Source: an uncultured Lachnospiraceae bacterium
GTDB lineage: Bacteria; Bacillota; Clostridia; Lachnospirales; Lachnospiraceae
Direction: 5' to 3'
NCBI GenBank assembly: GCA_910588865.1
Contig: CAJUSJ010000050.1
Span: 1 to 27,866 of the forward strand
DNA: 27,866 nt
Position 1 is the first letter of the stretch; the number at the start of each line of letters is the position of its first letter. Of this stretch, positions 16,457 to 24,267 are shown one piece after another. The notes below the pieces were generated by a model that saw only the letters and a program-made list of their open reading frames with translations, had not been told where the DNA came from and searched no databases. Made by a program: the position numbers and the translations under genes.

Positions 16457-17383
16457 TCATTCATGTCCCAGCAGCTTTTCTGCCTGAGACATCATCTCCT
16501 CAATCATTTCCTTACACGTCTGTTCTTTTGATATCATACCCGCGATCTGGCCTGCCATAACGGTTCCCGACACCACATCTCCCTCCTGGACCGCCCTGCG
16601 CAGCGCTCCTAAGGTCAGGTACTCCAGTTCCTCAAAGGACTTTCCCTCTGCCTCCAGCTTCCCGTACTCTCTTGTCATCTGGTTTCTCAGGCAGCGCACC
16701 GGATGTCCGTGGCTTCTTCCCGTCACCGCTGAATCAATGTCCTTGGCCTTGATGATCCTCTGCTTATAATTCTCATGTACCACAGCCTCTGTGGACACCA
16801 CGAACCTGGTTCCGATCTGAACCGCCTCTGCCCCCAGCATAAACGCGGCGGCGATGCCTCTTCCGTCGCCGATTCCTCCCGCGGCGATCACCGGGATTTT
16901 TACCGCGTCCACTACCTGGGGCACAAGGGTCATGGTAGTCTGCTCGCCGATATGTCCGCCGGACTCACAGCCTTCCGCGACAACCCCGTCGGCTCCGTAT
17001 CGCTCCATACGCCTTGCCAGGGCAACGGAGGCCACAACGGGAATCACCTTGACTCCTGCCGCTTTCCACATGTCCATGTACTTTTCAGGATTTCCCGCTC
17101 CTGTGGTCACCACCTTGATGCCCTCTTCCACAACCACCTTGGCCACATCGTCCGCGTGAGGGCTCATAAGCATGACATTGACTCCAAATGGCTTCATAGT
17201 CAGTTTTCTCGCCTTGCGGATCTCCTCGCGGACCACCTCCCCAGGAGCGTTGGCTCCGCCGATCAGTCCCAATCCTCCTGCCTCGGACACAGCCGCCGCC
17301 AGATGGTGCTCCGCCACCCAGGCCATACCTCCCTGGATAATGGGATACTGAATTCCTAAAAGTTCTGTGATCCTTGTCTTCAT
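16457..17383 (-). CDS. fabK: Enoyl-ACP reductase II (FMN-dependent)
   Basis: A 308-residue FMN-containing enoyl-ACP reductase that completes each elongation cycle; it replaces FabI in many Bacillota and is not homologous to it. The sequence shows LLGIQYPIIQGGMAW, AVSEAGGLGLIGG, PVIAAGGIGDGRG and LGAEAVQIGTRFVVS (FMN phosphate site), and has the usual FabK length. The position between acpP and fabD is the standard clostridial order. The start at 17383 follows GGAGG by 5-6 bases. The paralogue at 7699-8835 is longer and Cys-rich. No fabI is seen in this window. Confidence 0.92.
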   Translation of the reverse strand: MKTRITELLGIQYPIIQGGMAWVAEHHLAAAVSEAGGLGLIGGANAPGEVVREEIRKARKLTMKPFGVNVMLMSPHADDVAKVVVEEGIKVVTTGAGNPEKYMDMWKAAGVKVIPVVASVALARRMERYGADGVVAEGCESGGHIGEQTTMTLVPQVVDAVKIPVIAAGGIGDGRGIAAAFMLGAEAVQIGTRFVVSTEAVVHENYKQRIIKAKDIDSAVTGRSHGHPVRCLRNQMTREYGKLEAEGKSFEELEYLTLGALRRAVQEGDVVSGTVMAGQIAGMISKEQTCKEMIEEMMSQAEKLLGHE

Positions 17384-17428
17384 AATTTCCTCCATCCTGT
17401 GCGGGATTTACAGTATTTCATACCCTGC

Positions 17429-17659
17429 TTATTCCACGCCTTTTTCCTTCAGATAATTCATGACATCCCCTACTGTCAGCAGATTGGTCAGATCATCCGC
17501 CGGGATCTCCACGGAATACTCATCCTCCAGCGCCATTACCAGCTCAAAAAGATCCAGGGAATCCGCGCCTAAGTCCTCCTTGAAGCCGGAAGCCTCTGTG
17601 ATCATGTCCTCGTCCACATTTAACTGCTCCGCGATGATTTCTTTCATTCTGTCCAACAT
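17429..17659 (-). CDS. acpP: Acyl carrier protein
   Basis: This 76-residue acidic helical protein carries growing acyl chains. The 4'-phosphopantetheine attachment site is Ser34 in GADSLDLFELVMALED. Length and the C-terminal VGDVMNYLKEKG are typical. AAGGAG precedes the ATG by 9 bases. A -10 hexamer and an operator-like palindrome lie between this gene and fabH, so acpP and the genes after it can probably be transcribed apart from fabH, as suits a protein needed in large amounts. The activating synthase AcpS is not in the window. Confidence 0.97.
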   Translation of the reverse strand: MLDRMKEIIAEQLNVDEDMITEASGFKEDLGADSLDLFELVMALEDEYSVEIPADDLTNLLTVGDVMNYLKEKGVE

Positions 17660-17703
17660 ATCTTTATTCTCCTTTTCCTTTTTCCCGGGCCCTGCCCTTA
17701 TTT

Positions 17704-17751
17704 ATTATAGTAAGTCCTCGACAAATATCGATAAACTTTGACTATCAAATT
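17704..17751 (-). promoter_or_regulatory. acpP promoter with FabT-like palindrome
   Basis: On the minus strand a perfect TATAAT (17704-17709) lies about 45 bases before the acpP start. Its -35 region is weak (around ATCGAT, 17727-17732). Immediately upstream is TTTGATAGTCAAA (17737-17749), a TTTGA-N3-TCAAA palindrome matching the form of FabT operators known from streptococci and lactococci. A weak -35 next to an operator fits a regulated promoter. Confidence 0.55.
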
Positions 17752-17772
17752 AAATTCTTAAAAAAATTTTAT

Positions 17773-18756
17773 CTACCACTGAAGCAGCACAGCCCCCCAG
17801 GTGAGCCCTGCCCCGAAACCTGCCAGAATAATCTTATCTCCAGGCTCCAGCTTTCCCTCCCGGTTCAGCTCGTCAAGGAGGATCGGTATGGTAGCGCCTG
17901 ACGTGTTGCCGTAATGTTCTATGTTCATGGGGATCTTGTCCATGGAAACTTTAAGTCTTTTGGCTATGGATTCGCAGATCCGGTAATTGGCCTGATGGAG
18001 TACAAAATACTTGATGTCTCCCGCATCCAATCCGCCTTTTTCCAGCACCCTCTGGATACACTCCGGAACCTTCTTCACAGCGAACTTAAATACCTCCTGC
18101 CCTTCCATGGTGATGTAGCCTGGCTCTGGCTTTGTTCCTGTAAGAAAATTTCCCATAGTTCGGGACTGGCATCTCAGTACCTCTGCCTTTCTCCCGTCAG
18201 AGCCCATATCCGCCGCCAGGATGCCCCCACCGTCCCGGTCTTCTTCCTCTTCCAGGACTCTCACCACCGCTGCCCCCGCGCCGTCCCCAAACAGCACGCA
18301 GGTGCTCCTGTCCGACCAGTCCACGATCTTGCTTAAGTTGTCCGCCCCGATCACCAGCCCTGTGCGGTATCCATATGACTTTAGCAGCGCCTCCGCCGTG
18401 TTGAGGGCAAATATAAAACCAGAACAAGCGGCGCTGATATCAAACCCTACTGCCCCAACCGCGCCTATGGCTTTCTGGACTTCACAGGCCGCGCTGGGAA
18501 AACAATCATCTGCCGTGGTTGTCCCTACAAGGATCAGATCAATATCCTCAGGTCCAACCCCTCCATTCTCCATAGCCCGCCTGGCCGCCTCTGCCGCCAT
18601 GGCCGCTGTGCCTTCGCCCTCCGAGACATGGCGCTTCCTGATGCCGGTCCTGGTTCTGATCCACTCATCGCTGGTATCCACCATGTCCGCCAGGTCGTCG
18701 TTGGTCACAACCCGCTCAGGAACATAGGACCCGGTTCCTATAATCTTTGTATTCAT
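17773..18756 (-). CDS. fabH: 3-oxoacyl-ACP synthase III (FabH)
   Basis: This 327-residue KAS III starts chains by condensing an acyl-CoA with malonyl-ACP. The catalytic triad is Cys111 (DISAACSGF), His254 (VLHQANYR) and Asn284 (HYGNTSGA). IIGTGSYVPE opens the protein and GFGAGLTWG is near the end. Length is normal. The start at ATG 18756 follows AAGGA; the longer frame begins with TTG and lies in the operator region. It is the first gene of the operon, with a strong promoter overlapped by a palindrome, which makes it the likely point of feedback control. Confidence 0.96.
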   Translation of the reverse strand: MNTKIIGTGSYVPERVVTNDDLADMVDTSDEWIRTRTGIRKRHVSEGEGTAAMAAEAARRAMENGGVGPEDIDLILVGTTTADDCFPSAACEVQKAIGAVGAVGFDISAACSGFIFALNTAEALLKSYGYRTGLVIGADNLSKIVDWSDRSTCVLFGDGAGAAVVRVLEEEEDRDGGGILAADMGSDGRKAEVLRCQSRTMGNFLTGTKPEPGYITMEGQEVFKFAVKKVPECIQRVLEKGGLDAGDIKYFVLHQANYRICESIAKRLKVSMDKIPMNIEHYGNTSGATIPILLDELNREGKLEPGDKIILAGFGAGLTWGAVLLQW

Positions 18757-18774
18757 TATTTTGTCCTTCAAATG

Positions 18775-18789
18775 TTTTGATTTTCAAAA
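18775..18789 (-). promoter_or_regulatory. FabT-like operator at the fabH transcription start
   Basis: TTTTGATTTTCAAAA is a 15-bp palindrome with a 3-base centre. It lies directly after the -10 hexamer and covers the expected transcription start, an ideal site for a repressor. It shares the TTTGA-N3-TCAAA form with the acpP site at 17737-17749. The MarR-family protein FabT binds such sites in Streptococcus and Lactococcus; no fabT gene is in this window, so the binder is inferred. Confidence 0.55.
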
Positions 18790-18791
18790 TA

Positions 18792-18820
18792 ATCATATAA
18801 GCAGGACAGAGATTTGTCAA
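18792..18820 (-). promoter_or_regulatory. fabH operon promoter
   Basis: A perfect TTGACA (18815-18820), a 17-base spacer and TATGAT (18792-18797). The predicted start is near 18785, inside the palindrome at 18775-18789. This is the strongest promoter of the fatty-acid operon. Confidence 0.75.
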
Positions 18821-18892
18821 GAGAAATCTATATCATATTCTTCTTTTTACTCCATTTTCAGAATTATGTACTCCTGTAATAAGGAAACAATC

Positions 18893-18929
18893 AACTGCTG
18901 GTTGAATCTGCTAAAATCAACCAATAGTT
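18893..18929. promoter_or_regulatory. Inverted repeat upstream of Xre regulator
   Basis: AACT-gc-TGGTTGA (18893-18905) is mirrored by TCAACCA-at-AGTT (18917-18929) with an 11-base centre. It lies 25 bases upstream of the extended -10 of the regulator gene, so it is a candidate binding site for the regulator itself. It differs from the TTTGA-N3-TCAAA sites of the fatty-acid operon. Confidence 0.45.
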
Positions 18930-18950
18930 AGTTCCTAAGCAATTATTTTC

Positions 18951-18959
18951 TGTTATACT
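18951..18959 (+). promoter_or_regulatory. Extended -10 promoter of Xre regulator
   Basis: TG-T-TATACT (18951-18959) forms an extended -10 element 22 bases before the start codon. No good -35 hexamer is present at the right distance, as is common for extended -10 promoters. Confidence 0.45.
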
Positions 18960-18981
18960 GATGGTGAGAGAGGAGGAAAAC

Positions 18982-19734
18982 ATGAACCAAGAAACGATAG
19001 GAAAATTCATCGCGGCCTGTCGAAAAGAGAAGGGACTTACACAGGTACAGTTAGCAGAAAAGTTAAATATTACCAACCGGGCAGTATCAAAATGGGAAAC
19101 CGGAAAAAGCATTCCAGATGCCGCTATTATGCTGGACTTATGCGACATACTTGGCATCAGTGTAAATGAACTGCTCAGTGGAGAAAGGATTCCTATGGAA
19201 AATTATCAAAAAAGAGCAGAAGAAAATCTTGTGGAATTACAGCAAAAGGCAAATAGTACTCAAAAAAGAGCAAATTTCCTTGTAAAGCTTGTAATCCTGA
19301 TTTTAGGGGTGCTGTTTATCGTCAAATATGGAATCGGCGGCAGAACCCAGTATTTTGTAGATTCCATCAGTATGGAATTTATTCTGATTCCATCCCTTCT
19401 GGCGCTGCTGTGTACCGGATATTGGCGGAACTTTCCAATGGCATTCGTCTATATCATTAAGAGAGACGATTGTACGGCAGAAATAATAAGGGACAGCGCG
19501 AACGCGCTTAAGCTGGTATGCGGATCCAGTTTGATTTGGGGAAGCATCGGTTTTACAATCAGCACGGTAAATCTTATGCGTAAGCATATGCTTGATCCCG
19601 AGTTTGCCTTTCCCAAGTTATGCGGGGACATTTCTGTAGCGCTGCTTCCCTTATTTTACGCTCTGGTTATAAACGCGGTACTGGTGCCGCTGTATTTTGA
19701 ACTAAACCGTTTACACGCGAAAAATACAGAGTGA
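18982..19734 (+). CDS. Xre-family regulator with membrane C-terminus
   Basis: A 250-residue protein. The N-terminal Cro/C1 helix-turn-helix (about residues 6-60) has KGLTQVQLAEKLNITNRAVS, with KWETGKSIPD beyond it. After a polar linker come four hydrophobic segments (about 100-117, 132-147, 176-198 and 215-240), so the DNA-binding domain is probably tethered to the membrane. Such HTH-plus-membrane proteins are common in clostridia and usually respond to envelope signals, but their targets are mostly unknown. The ATG at 18982 follows AGGAGG by 5 bases; a frame from 18961 would include the binding site. It is divergent from fabH, and its promoter is separate. It may autoregulate through the inverted repeat at 18893-18929. 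A role in lipid control is only a guess from position. Confidence 0.8.
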   Translation: MNQETIGKFIAACRKEKGLTQVQLAEKLNITNRAVSKWETGKSIPDAAIMLDLCDILGISVNELLSGERIPMENYQKRAEENLVELQQKANSTQKRANFLVKLVILILGVLFIVKYGIGGRTQYFVDSISMEFILIPSLLALLCTGYWRNFPMAFVYIIKRDDCTAEIIRDSANALKLVCGSSLIWGSIGFTISTVNLMRKHMLDPEFAFPKLCGDISVALLPLFYALVINAVLVPLYFELNRLHAKNTE

Positions 19735-19742
19735 CAGTATAA

Positions 19743-19787
19743 AAGCGCCAACAGATGAGTCGATCATCCTATGGCGCTTCCTTTTTG
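19743..19787 (+). terminator. Bidirectional terminator after Xre regulator
   Basis: AAGCGCCA (19743-19750) pairs with TGGCGCTT (19772-19779). An inner stem GATGA/TCATC extends it, and a CCTTTTTG tract follows. On the minus strand the second arm also ends in TTTT, so it could stop transcription from the rsmI side too. Confidence 0.7.
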
Positions 19788-19883
19788 TTCTGGATTCGCG
19801 AATATGGTATCTTAAAAGTGGGTTACTCATAAAAAGCCAATACTGTAAATATCGACACCCCGCCATCTGGTCGCGGCGCCGAC

Positions 19884-20726
19884 TTAGTGTAAAACGATTT
19901 GCTGATACACATCTCTTTTGCTGATTCCTCTGTCCTTAGCCGCGGCCCTCATGGCTTCTTTCCGATCCATGCCCTGAGCTATATAATAATCCACATGATC
20001 TTCCATACTCATCTCCTCCCAGTTCTTTCTCTCCTCTTCCTCCTTTTCCTCAAAAGCTCTTCCTTCTATCACAATGACAAATTCCCCCTTAGGCTCCTGC
20101 TTCCCATATTTCTCCAAAGCGCCTTCAAAGGTAGTCTGCCATGCCTCTTCGTATTTTTTTGTCAACTCCCGGCATAAGGTGATCCTTCTGTCCCCCAGGT
20201 TCTCTTTAAGCTCTTTCAGAGTCCTCACAAGCCTGTGGGGAGCCTCATACAGCAGGATGGTCCTGGTTTCCTCCTTCAGTTCATTAATAATCCTCTGCTT
20301 CTCCTTTTTATCTGAAGGCAAAAACGCCTCAAAACAAAACCGCCTGGTGCTCATTCCGGACATGGTCAGCGCCGTAATACAGGCCGCGGGCCCGGGAAGA
20401 GATGTCACTGAAATCCCCGCTCCATAACACTGTCTCACCAGCTCCTCCCCAGGGTCTGAGATGCCGGGAGTTCCCGCGTCGGTTACCAGAGCCACATTTA
20501 CCCCTGACTTCATCTGCTCCACCAGATACCTTGCCTTTTGAATCTTATTGAACTCATGGTAACTGGTCATAGGCGTTTTTATCTCAAAATGATTCAGAAG
20601 CTTGACAGTATGGCGGGTATCCTCTGCCGCGATCACGTCCGCCTCCTTTAAGGTTTTCAGTACCCTGTAGGAAATATCCTCCAGATTCCCGATAGGGGTA
20701 GCGCACAAATATAATTTTCCTTCCAT
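19884..20726 (-). CDS. rsmI: 16S rRNA 2'-O-ribose methyltransferase RsmI
   Basis: A 280-residue SAM-dependent methyltransferase that modifies the ribose of C1402 in the 16S rRNA P site. The sequence shows LYLCATPIGNLEDIS at the start, VIAAEDTRHTVKLL, YHEFN, LVTDAGTPGISDPGEELV, and the LLYEAPHRL and GDRRITLCRELTK blocks in the family order. The C-terminal region is charged and ends in a short helix pair. The start at ATG 20726 follows GGTGAGG; a GTG at 20738 lies within that site. It is the last gene of the holB operon, as in the Bacillus subtilis order where rsmI (yabC) follows trmN6 (yabB). The 96 bases downstream contain only a GC-rich near-palindrome around 19871. Confidence 0.94.
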   Translation of the reverse strand: MEGKLYLCATPIGNLEDISYRVLKTLKEADVIAAEDTRHTVKLLNHFEIKTPMTSYHEFNKIQKARYLVEQMKSGVNVALVTDAGTPGISDPGEELVRQCYGAGISVTSLPGPAACITALTMSGMSTRRFCFEAFLPSDKKEKQRIINELKEETRTILLYEAPHRLVRTLKELKENLGDRRITLCRELTKKYEEAWQTTFEGALEKYGKQEPKGEFVIVIEGRAFEEKEEEERKNWEEMSMEDHVDYYIAQGMDRKEAMRAAAKDRGISKRDVYQQIVLH

Positions 20727-20783
20727 AATTGTCCTCACCTTTCTGGCCCTGATATCCGAGGATTCGGGGATTGCCTATGTTTT

Positions 20784-21530
20784 CTAGTACCCGTAGATAT
20801 CATAAATTTCCTCCGTGTACACACCTGGTTCCTTATACACCACCACAGGCGCTTCCACTTTGATCATTGGCCTGCCTCCCCTAACAGCTTCCAGAAGCAC
20901 CATATTGGCCTCCCTTCCTATATAAGGATGAACCATCTTTATCCTCTTTGGCTCCAGCTTGTGGGATGTCAGGGCAGTAATGATCTCAATAAGCCGGTGG
21001 GGCCTGTGAACCATATAGAACCGTCCTCCGGGCCTTAGAAGCCTGGCTGCTTCCCTGACAACATCCTCTAGGGTACACAGCACCTCATGTCTGGCAATGG
21101 CTTTGGGCAGATCCGGATTTTTTAGGCCGTGGGCATGGTTCATATAAGGCGGGTTTGACGTGACTACGTCGAATCTGGAAAGTCCCAACCTCTCCCCCGC
21201 GTTTCGAAGATCTCCTTCCACAATGGAGATCTTCTCCTGAAGACCGTTTAAAGCCACGCTTCTGGAAGCCATTTCCGCCATCTCCTTCTGGATCTCAAGT
21301 CCAGTGTAATGTTCCCCCTCATACTTTGCCTCCAAAAGGATAGGGATGATTCCTGTGCCTGTCCCCAGGTCAATCACCTGTTCTCCAGGCTTTACCTGGG
21401 CAAAACCTGACAAAAGAACTGCATCCATACCAAAACAGAACTTGTCCTTATTCTGTATGATCCTGTACCCATTTCTCTGGAGGTCATCCACCCGTTCGTT
21501 TTCTTTTAAGAGTATCCTGCCCCTCTCCAT
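20784..21530 (-). CDS. trmN6: tRNA1(Val) (adenine(37)-N6)-methyltransferase-like protein
   Basis: This 248-residue SAM methyltransferase belongs to the YfiC/YabB family, which methylates A37 N6 in tRNA1(Val) in E. coli. The SAM site is VIDLGTGTGIIPILL and the catalytic motif is SNPPYMNHAHG (NPPY). The start at 21530 follows GGGAGGAGAAT; the 25 residues before it (from 21605) lie partly in the ricT gap and are rejected. The place between ricT and rsmI matches the Bacillus yabB locus. The exact tRNA target in Gram-positive bacteria is less certain than the fold. Confidence 0.88.
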   Translation of the reverse strand: MERGRILLKENERVDDLQRNGYRIIQNKDKFCFGMDAVLLSGFAQVKPGEQVIDLGTGTGIIPILLEAKYEGEHYTGLEIQKEMAEMASRSVALNGLQEKISIVEGDLRNAGERLGLSRFDVVTSNPPYMNHAHGLKNPDLPKAIARHEVLCTLEDVVREAARLLRPGGRFYMVHRPHRLIEIITALTSHKLEPKRIKMVHPYIGREANMVLLEAVRGGRPMIKVEAPVVVYKEPGVYTEEIYDIYGY

Positions 21531-21620
21531 ATTCTCTCCTCCCACTTCCTTCTTCCCTGTTTTCCCCGCCAAATAAGCAACCCCAGTCACAACCAGTTCG
21601 GTCATGGCTGGGGATATTTT

Positions 21621-22532
21621 TTAACCCTCATTGAGTTTGGATTTTCTCTCTTTTTTCTCCAGGGCCTCCAGCTTCTTCAGTTCATCATCCTGTACATGAA
21701 CCTTCTCCTTCTTCCTTCTGGGTTTGAATCGCAGCTGGTCCACCTTATACTCCCGAATCTCCTTCTCGTCCTTATCCACAGTCACCACTACCTTCACCAG
21801 CTGTCTGAGTACATTGACGCTGTGCACCTCCCCCTTTAAGTTGTCGTCAGTGGTCACATGATCGCCAATGCCGGGAAGCTTGCTGTTCAGATACTCATAG
21901 GTATCCTCCTCATTTTTCAAACAGCACATAAGGCGTCCGCAGACTCCGGATATCTTGGTGGGGTTCAGGGACAGGTTCTGCTCCTTTGCCATCTTGATGG
22001 AAACGGGAATAAACTCCGACAGATAGGAATGGCAGCACAGCGCCCTTCCGCAGATCCCCACACCGCCTACGATCTTTGTCTCATCCCTCACCCCCACCTG
22101 GCGCAGCTCAATACGGGTCTTGAACACTGCCGCTAAATCCTTCACCAGCTCCCTGAAATCGATCCTTCCGTCAGCTGTAAAATAGAACAGAATCTTGTTG
22201 TTGTCAAATGTATACTCCACATCAATGAGCTTCATGTCCAGATGGTGCTTCCTGATCTTCTCTATGCAGATCTTAAACGCTTCCTTCTCTTTCCTTTTGT
22301 TGGCAGCCTCCACATTCTCATCTTCCCTGGTTGCCATGCGGATGACGGATTTTAAGGGCTGCACCACTTTAGATTCCTCCACATCCCGGCTTCCAAGGAC
22401 AACATAACCGTACTCGATCCCCCTGGCAGTCTCCACGATCACATGCTGCCCTGATTGGATATCATACTGGCCCGGGGCAAAATAGTAGATCTTTCCCGCG
22501 TCGCGAAATCGGACTCCTATAACTTTTATCAT
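21621..22532 (-). CDS. ricT: PSP1-domain regulatory protein RicT (YaaT)
   Basis: A 303-residue PSP1-domain protein. In Bacillus RicT works with RicA and RicF, forms an Fe-S cluster complex and promotes RNase Y-dependent RNA processing and sporulation. Two Cys clusters are visible, CGRALCCHSYL and CGRLMCCL. The C-terminus is highly charged (KKEKVHVQ and KKERKSK segments). The start at ATG 22532 follows AAGGAG by 8 bases, with the site inside the last codons of holB. A TTG at 22538 would overlap the holB stop. No ricA or ricF is in the window. Confidence 0.92.
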   Translation of the reverse strand: MIKVIGVRFRDAGKIYYFAPGQYDIQSGQHVIVETARGIEYGYVVLGSRDVEESKVVQPLKSVIRMATREDENVEAANKRKEKEAFKICIEKIRKHHLDMKLIDVEYTFDNNKILFYFTADGRIDFRELVKDLAAVFKTRIELRQVGVRDETKIVGGVGICGRALCCHSYLSEFIPVSIKMAKEQNLSLNPTKISGVCGRLMCCLKNEEDTYEYLNSKLPGIGDHVTTDDNLKGEVHSVNVLRQLVKVVVTVDKDEKEIREYKVDQLRFKPRRKKEKVHVQDDELKKLEALEKKERKSKLNEG

Positions 22533-22534
22533 CT

Positions 22535-23521
22535 TCAATTCTCCTTCATGGCCAGGAACATCAGCTCCATGGCAAGCTCCATATTTACATTGGCCTGTAA
22601 GCGAACCTTCGCCTTCTCTATGGCCTGCAATATATTTTCCAAGCCATCATAGCCTGTCTTTTGACTCAGCTCGTTGATGGAGCTGTATTCGTCTTTAAAA
22701 ATAAGCAGATTGGCGTCATTAGTCACCTTGAACATCAGCGCGTCCCGGTACCAAATCTGCATAAAATCAAGGCACTCGTAGAGATCAAATTTCTCTTCTT
22801 TAATCTTCTTAATGTAGTTCAACAGCATGGATATGTCCATGTTGTGTATATTTTTCAATATCTGCAGCAATTCATCATAGAAATGCTGGAAATCCTCGGA
22901 CTGGGCCATGTCCACAGCCTTCCCTATATTCCCCCTGGCAAACGCCGCGTACACCTCCGCCTTGGTCTCCGGCACGGAAAAATTGGCGCTCAGATAATTT
23001 TGGATGGTTATCTCATCTAAGGGCCTCATCTTTAACTGAACGCACCTGGACAGAATCGTAGGAAGAAATGTGTCTAAATTGGTGGTCAGAAGGATGATGA
23101 CAGCGTAAGCCGGAGGCTCCTCAATGGTCTTTAACAAGGCGTTCTGAGCCTGGATGGTCATCTTCTCCGCCTCATCTATAATATAGATCTTGTAGGGACT
23201 GCTGTAAGGACGGATCACAATGGTATCATTAACCTGTCCCCTGATATCCTCCACCCCTATGGCGGCCTTCTCGTGGGTCACGCGAATCAAATCCGGATGA
23301 TTGCCTGACAGCGCCTGCCTGCAGGAATGACACTCCAGACAGGGAGCGCCCCCCTGCCTTTCACACAGCAGCGTCATGGCAAACGTGTCCGCCAGAGACC
23401 TTCTGCCAGTTCCCTGTTCGCCGGAAAGGATATACGCGTGGGAAATCTTCCGGGAAGAGACAGCATTTTTAAAATGATTCTTTATATGATCCTGACCGGG
23501 AATAGTTGAGGGAATGAGCAT
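22535..23521 (-). CDS. holB: DNA polymerase III delta' subunit
   Basis: This 328-residue clamp-loader subunit of the replicative polymerase has STIPGQDHIKNHFKNAV at the start and the altered P-loop GEQGTGRRSLA, with Arg instead of the usual Lys, as in delta' proteins that do not hydrolyse ATP. A zinc site is formed by Cys residues in CERQGGAPCLECHSC, followed by IIDEAEKM, NALLKTIEEPP and TILSRC. The start is taken at 23521 because GGAGG precedes it by 10 bases. The first ATG at 23560 lies at the predicted transcription start and has no ribosome binding site. The gene heads the holB-ricT-trmN6-rsmI operon under its own promoter. Confidence 0.92.
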   Translation of the reverse strand: MLIPSTIPGQDHIKNHFKNAVSSRKISHAYILSGEQGTGRRSLADTFAMTLLCERQGGAPCLECHSCRQALSGNHPDLIRVTHEKAAIGVEDIRGQVNDTIVIRPYSSPYKIYIIDEAEKMTIQAQNALLKTIEEPPAYAVIILLTTNLDTFLPTILSRCVQLKMRPLDEITIQNYLSANFSVPETKAEVYAAFARGNIGKAVDMAQSEDFQHFYDELLQILKNIHNMDISMLLNYIKKIKEEKFDLYECLDFMQIWYRDALMFKVTNDANLLIFKDEYSSINELSQKTGYDGLENILQAIEKAKVRLQANVNMELAMELMFLAMKEN

Positions 23522-23565
23522 ATCAGTTAATCCTCCGTAAATGGAAATTTGCTTTTTCATACTAA

Positions 23566-23594
23566 ATTTTACATGATAGAATTATGTCTGTCAA
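23566..23594 (-). promoter_or_regulatory. Promoter of holB-ricT-trmN6-rsmI operon
   Basis: A perfect TTGACA (23589-23594), a 17-base spacer ending in TG, and TAAAAT (23566-23571). It lies in the 80-base gap between tmk and the holB start, so this operon is separate from the decarboxylase-tmk unit upstream. The start near 23559 rules out ATG 23560. Confidence 0.75.
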
Positions 23595-23601
23595 TGTAAT
23601 C

Positions 23602-24267
23602 CTAAACCAGTTTTTTTATAAGCTCGTGTATTTCCCCAATGGTTTTCATACCACCTTTGTGGTCACAGCAAGGGATCCGGATCCATCCATATCGTTCTCC
23701 TACCAGGATGCTGTTCTCATAAGATCTTCTTAAAAATTCCTGGCTGGACTCGTGGATATCTTTCTTCTGCCCGTGAGTGATCTTATTTTCCCTCTCCTCC
23801 ATTAAATGGAATGTGACCTCCGGGGGAACATCTAGAAAAAACACCTTGTCCGGCACAGGCAGTCCTCCTTTTGTGTATTCAAAATCATATTCCCAGTCCA
23901 GAAAAGCCTCCTTCTCCTCCCTTGTGCCAAGCTTTGAAGTTTGATGGAGCATATTGCTGGTCACATAGCGGTCACAGATCACAACCCCGTCTTCTGATAA
24001 ATAAAAATCCTTCCAGTTCTTCAGATAAGACGCGAACCTGTCCACCGCGTAAAAGGAAGAGGCTACATAGGCGTTTACCATATAGGGATCCTGGCCAAAC
24101 TCGCTTCCCAAGTACATCTTTACAAGGGCAGAAGAGGGGCTGTCATAATCCGGGTAGGACACCATCTTCACATTCCTTCCCTGCCCCCTCAAGTATTCAT
24201 ACAAAAGCTTTGTCTGTGTTGCCTTCCCGCTTCCGTCGCTTCCCTCAATCACCAGCAATGTTCCCAT
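23602..24267 (-). CDS. tmk: Thymidylate kinase
   Basis: A 221-residue P-loop kinase converting dTMP to dTDP with ATP. The Walker A motif is EGSDGSGKATQT, the DRY motif is in VICDRYVTSN, and FFLDVPPEVTF follows. It opens with MGTLLVIEGSDG. Length is normal. The lid region is unusual in sequence (ENKITHGQKKDIHE), as in other clostridial Tmk proteins. The ATG lies 23 bases inside the end of the upstream decarboxylase gene, with GAGGAGG just before it, so translation is coupled. The pairing with this decarboxylase matches yaaO-tmk in Bacillus. Confidence 0.92.
   Translation of the reverse strand: MGTLLVIEGSDGSGKATQTKLLYEYLRGQGRNVKMVSYPDYDSPSSALVKMYLGSEFGQDPYMVNAYVASSFYAVDRFASYLKNWKDFYLSEDGVVICDRYVTSNMLHQTSKLGTREEKEAFLDWEYDFEYTKGGLPVPDKVFFLDVPPEVTFHLMEERENKITHGQKKDIHESSQEFLRRSYENSILVGERYGWIRIPCCDHKGGMKTIGEIHELIKKLV

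Noticed and set aside
16775..17359. 194-residue plus-strand frame across fabK
   Set aside because: FabK motifs on the minus strand are complete. The His/Arg/Ser-rich antisense product is typical of a shadow frame in GC-rich coding DNA.
17660..17772. FapR-type operator
   Set aside because: The palindrome has the TTTGA-N3-TCAAA form of FabT sites, not the longer FapR motif built around TTAGTAC; no FapR or plsX gene is adjacent.
19788..19883. GC-rich near-palindrome around 19871 downstream of rsmI
   Set aside because: It is imperfect, has no T run and no open frame with a start signal, so no feature is assigned.
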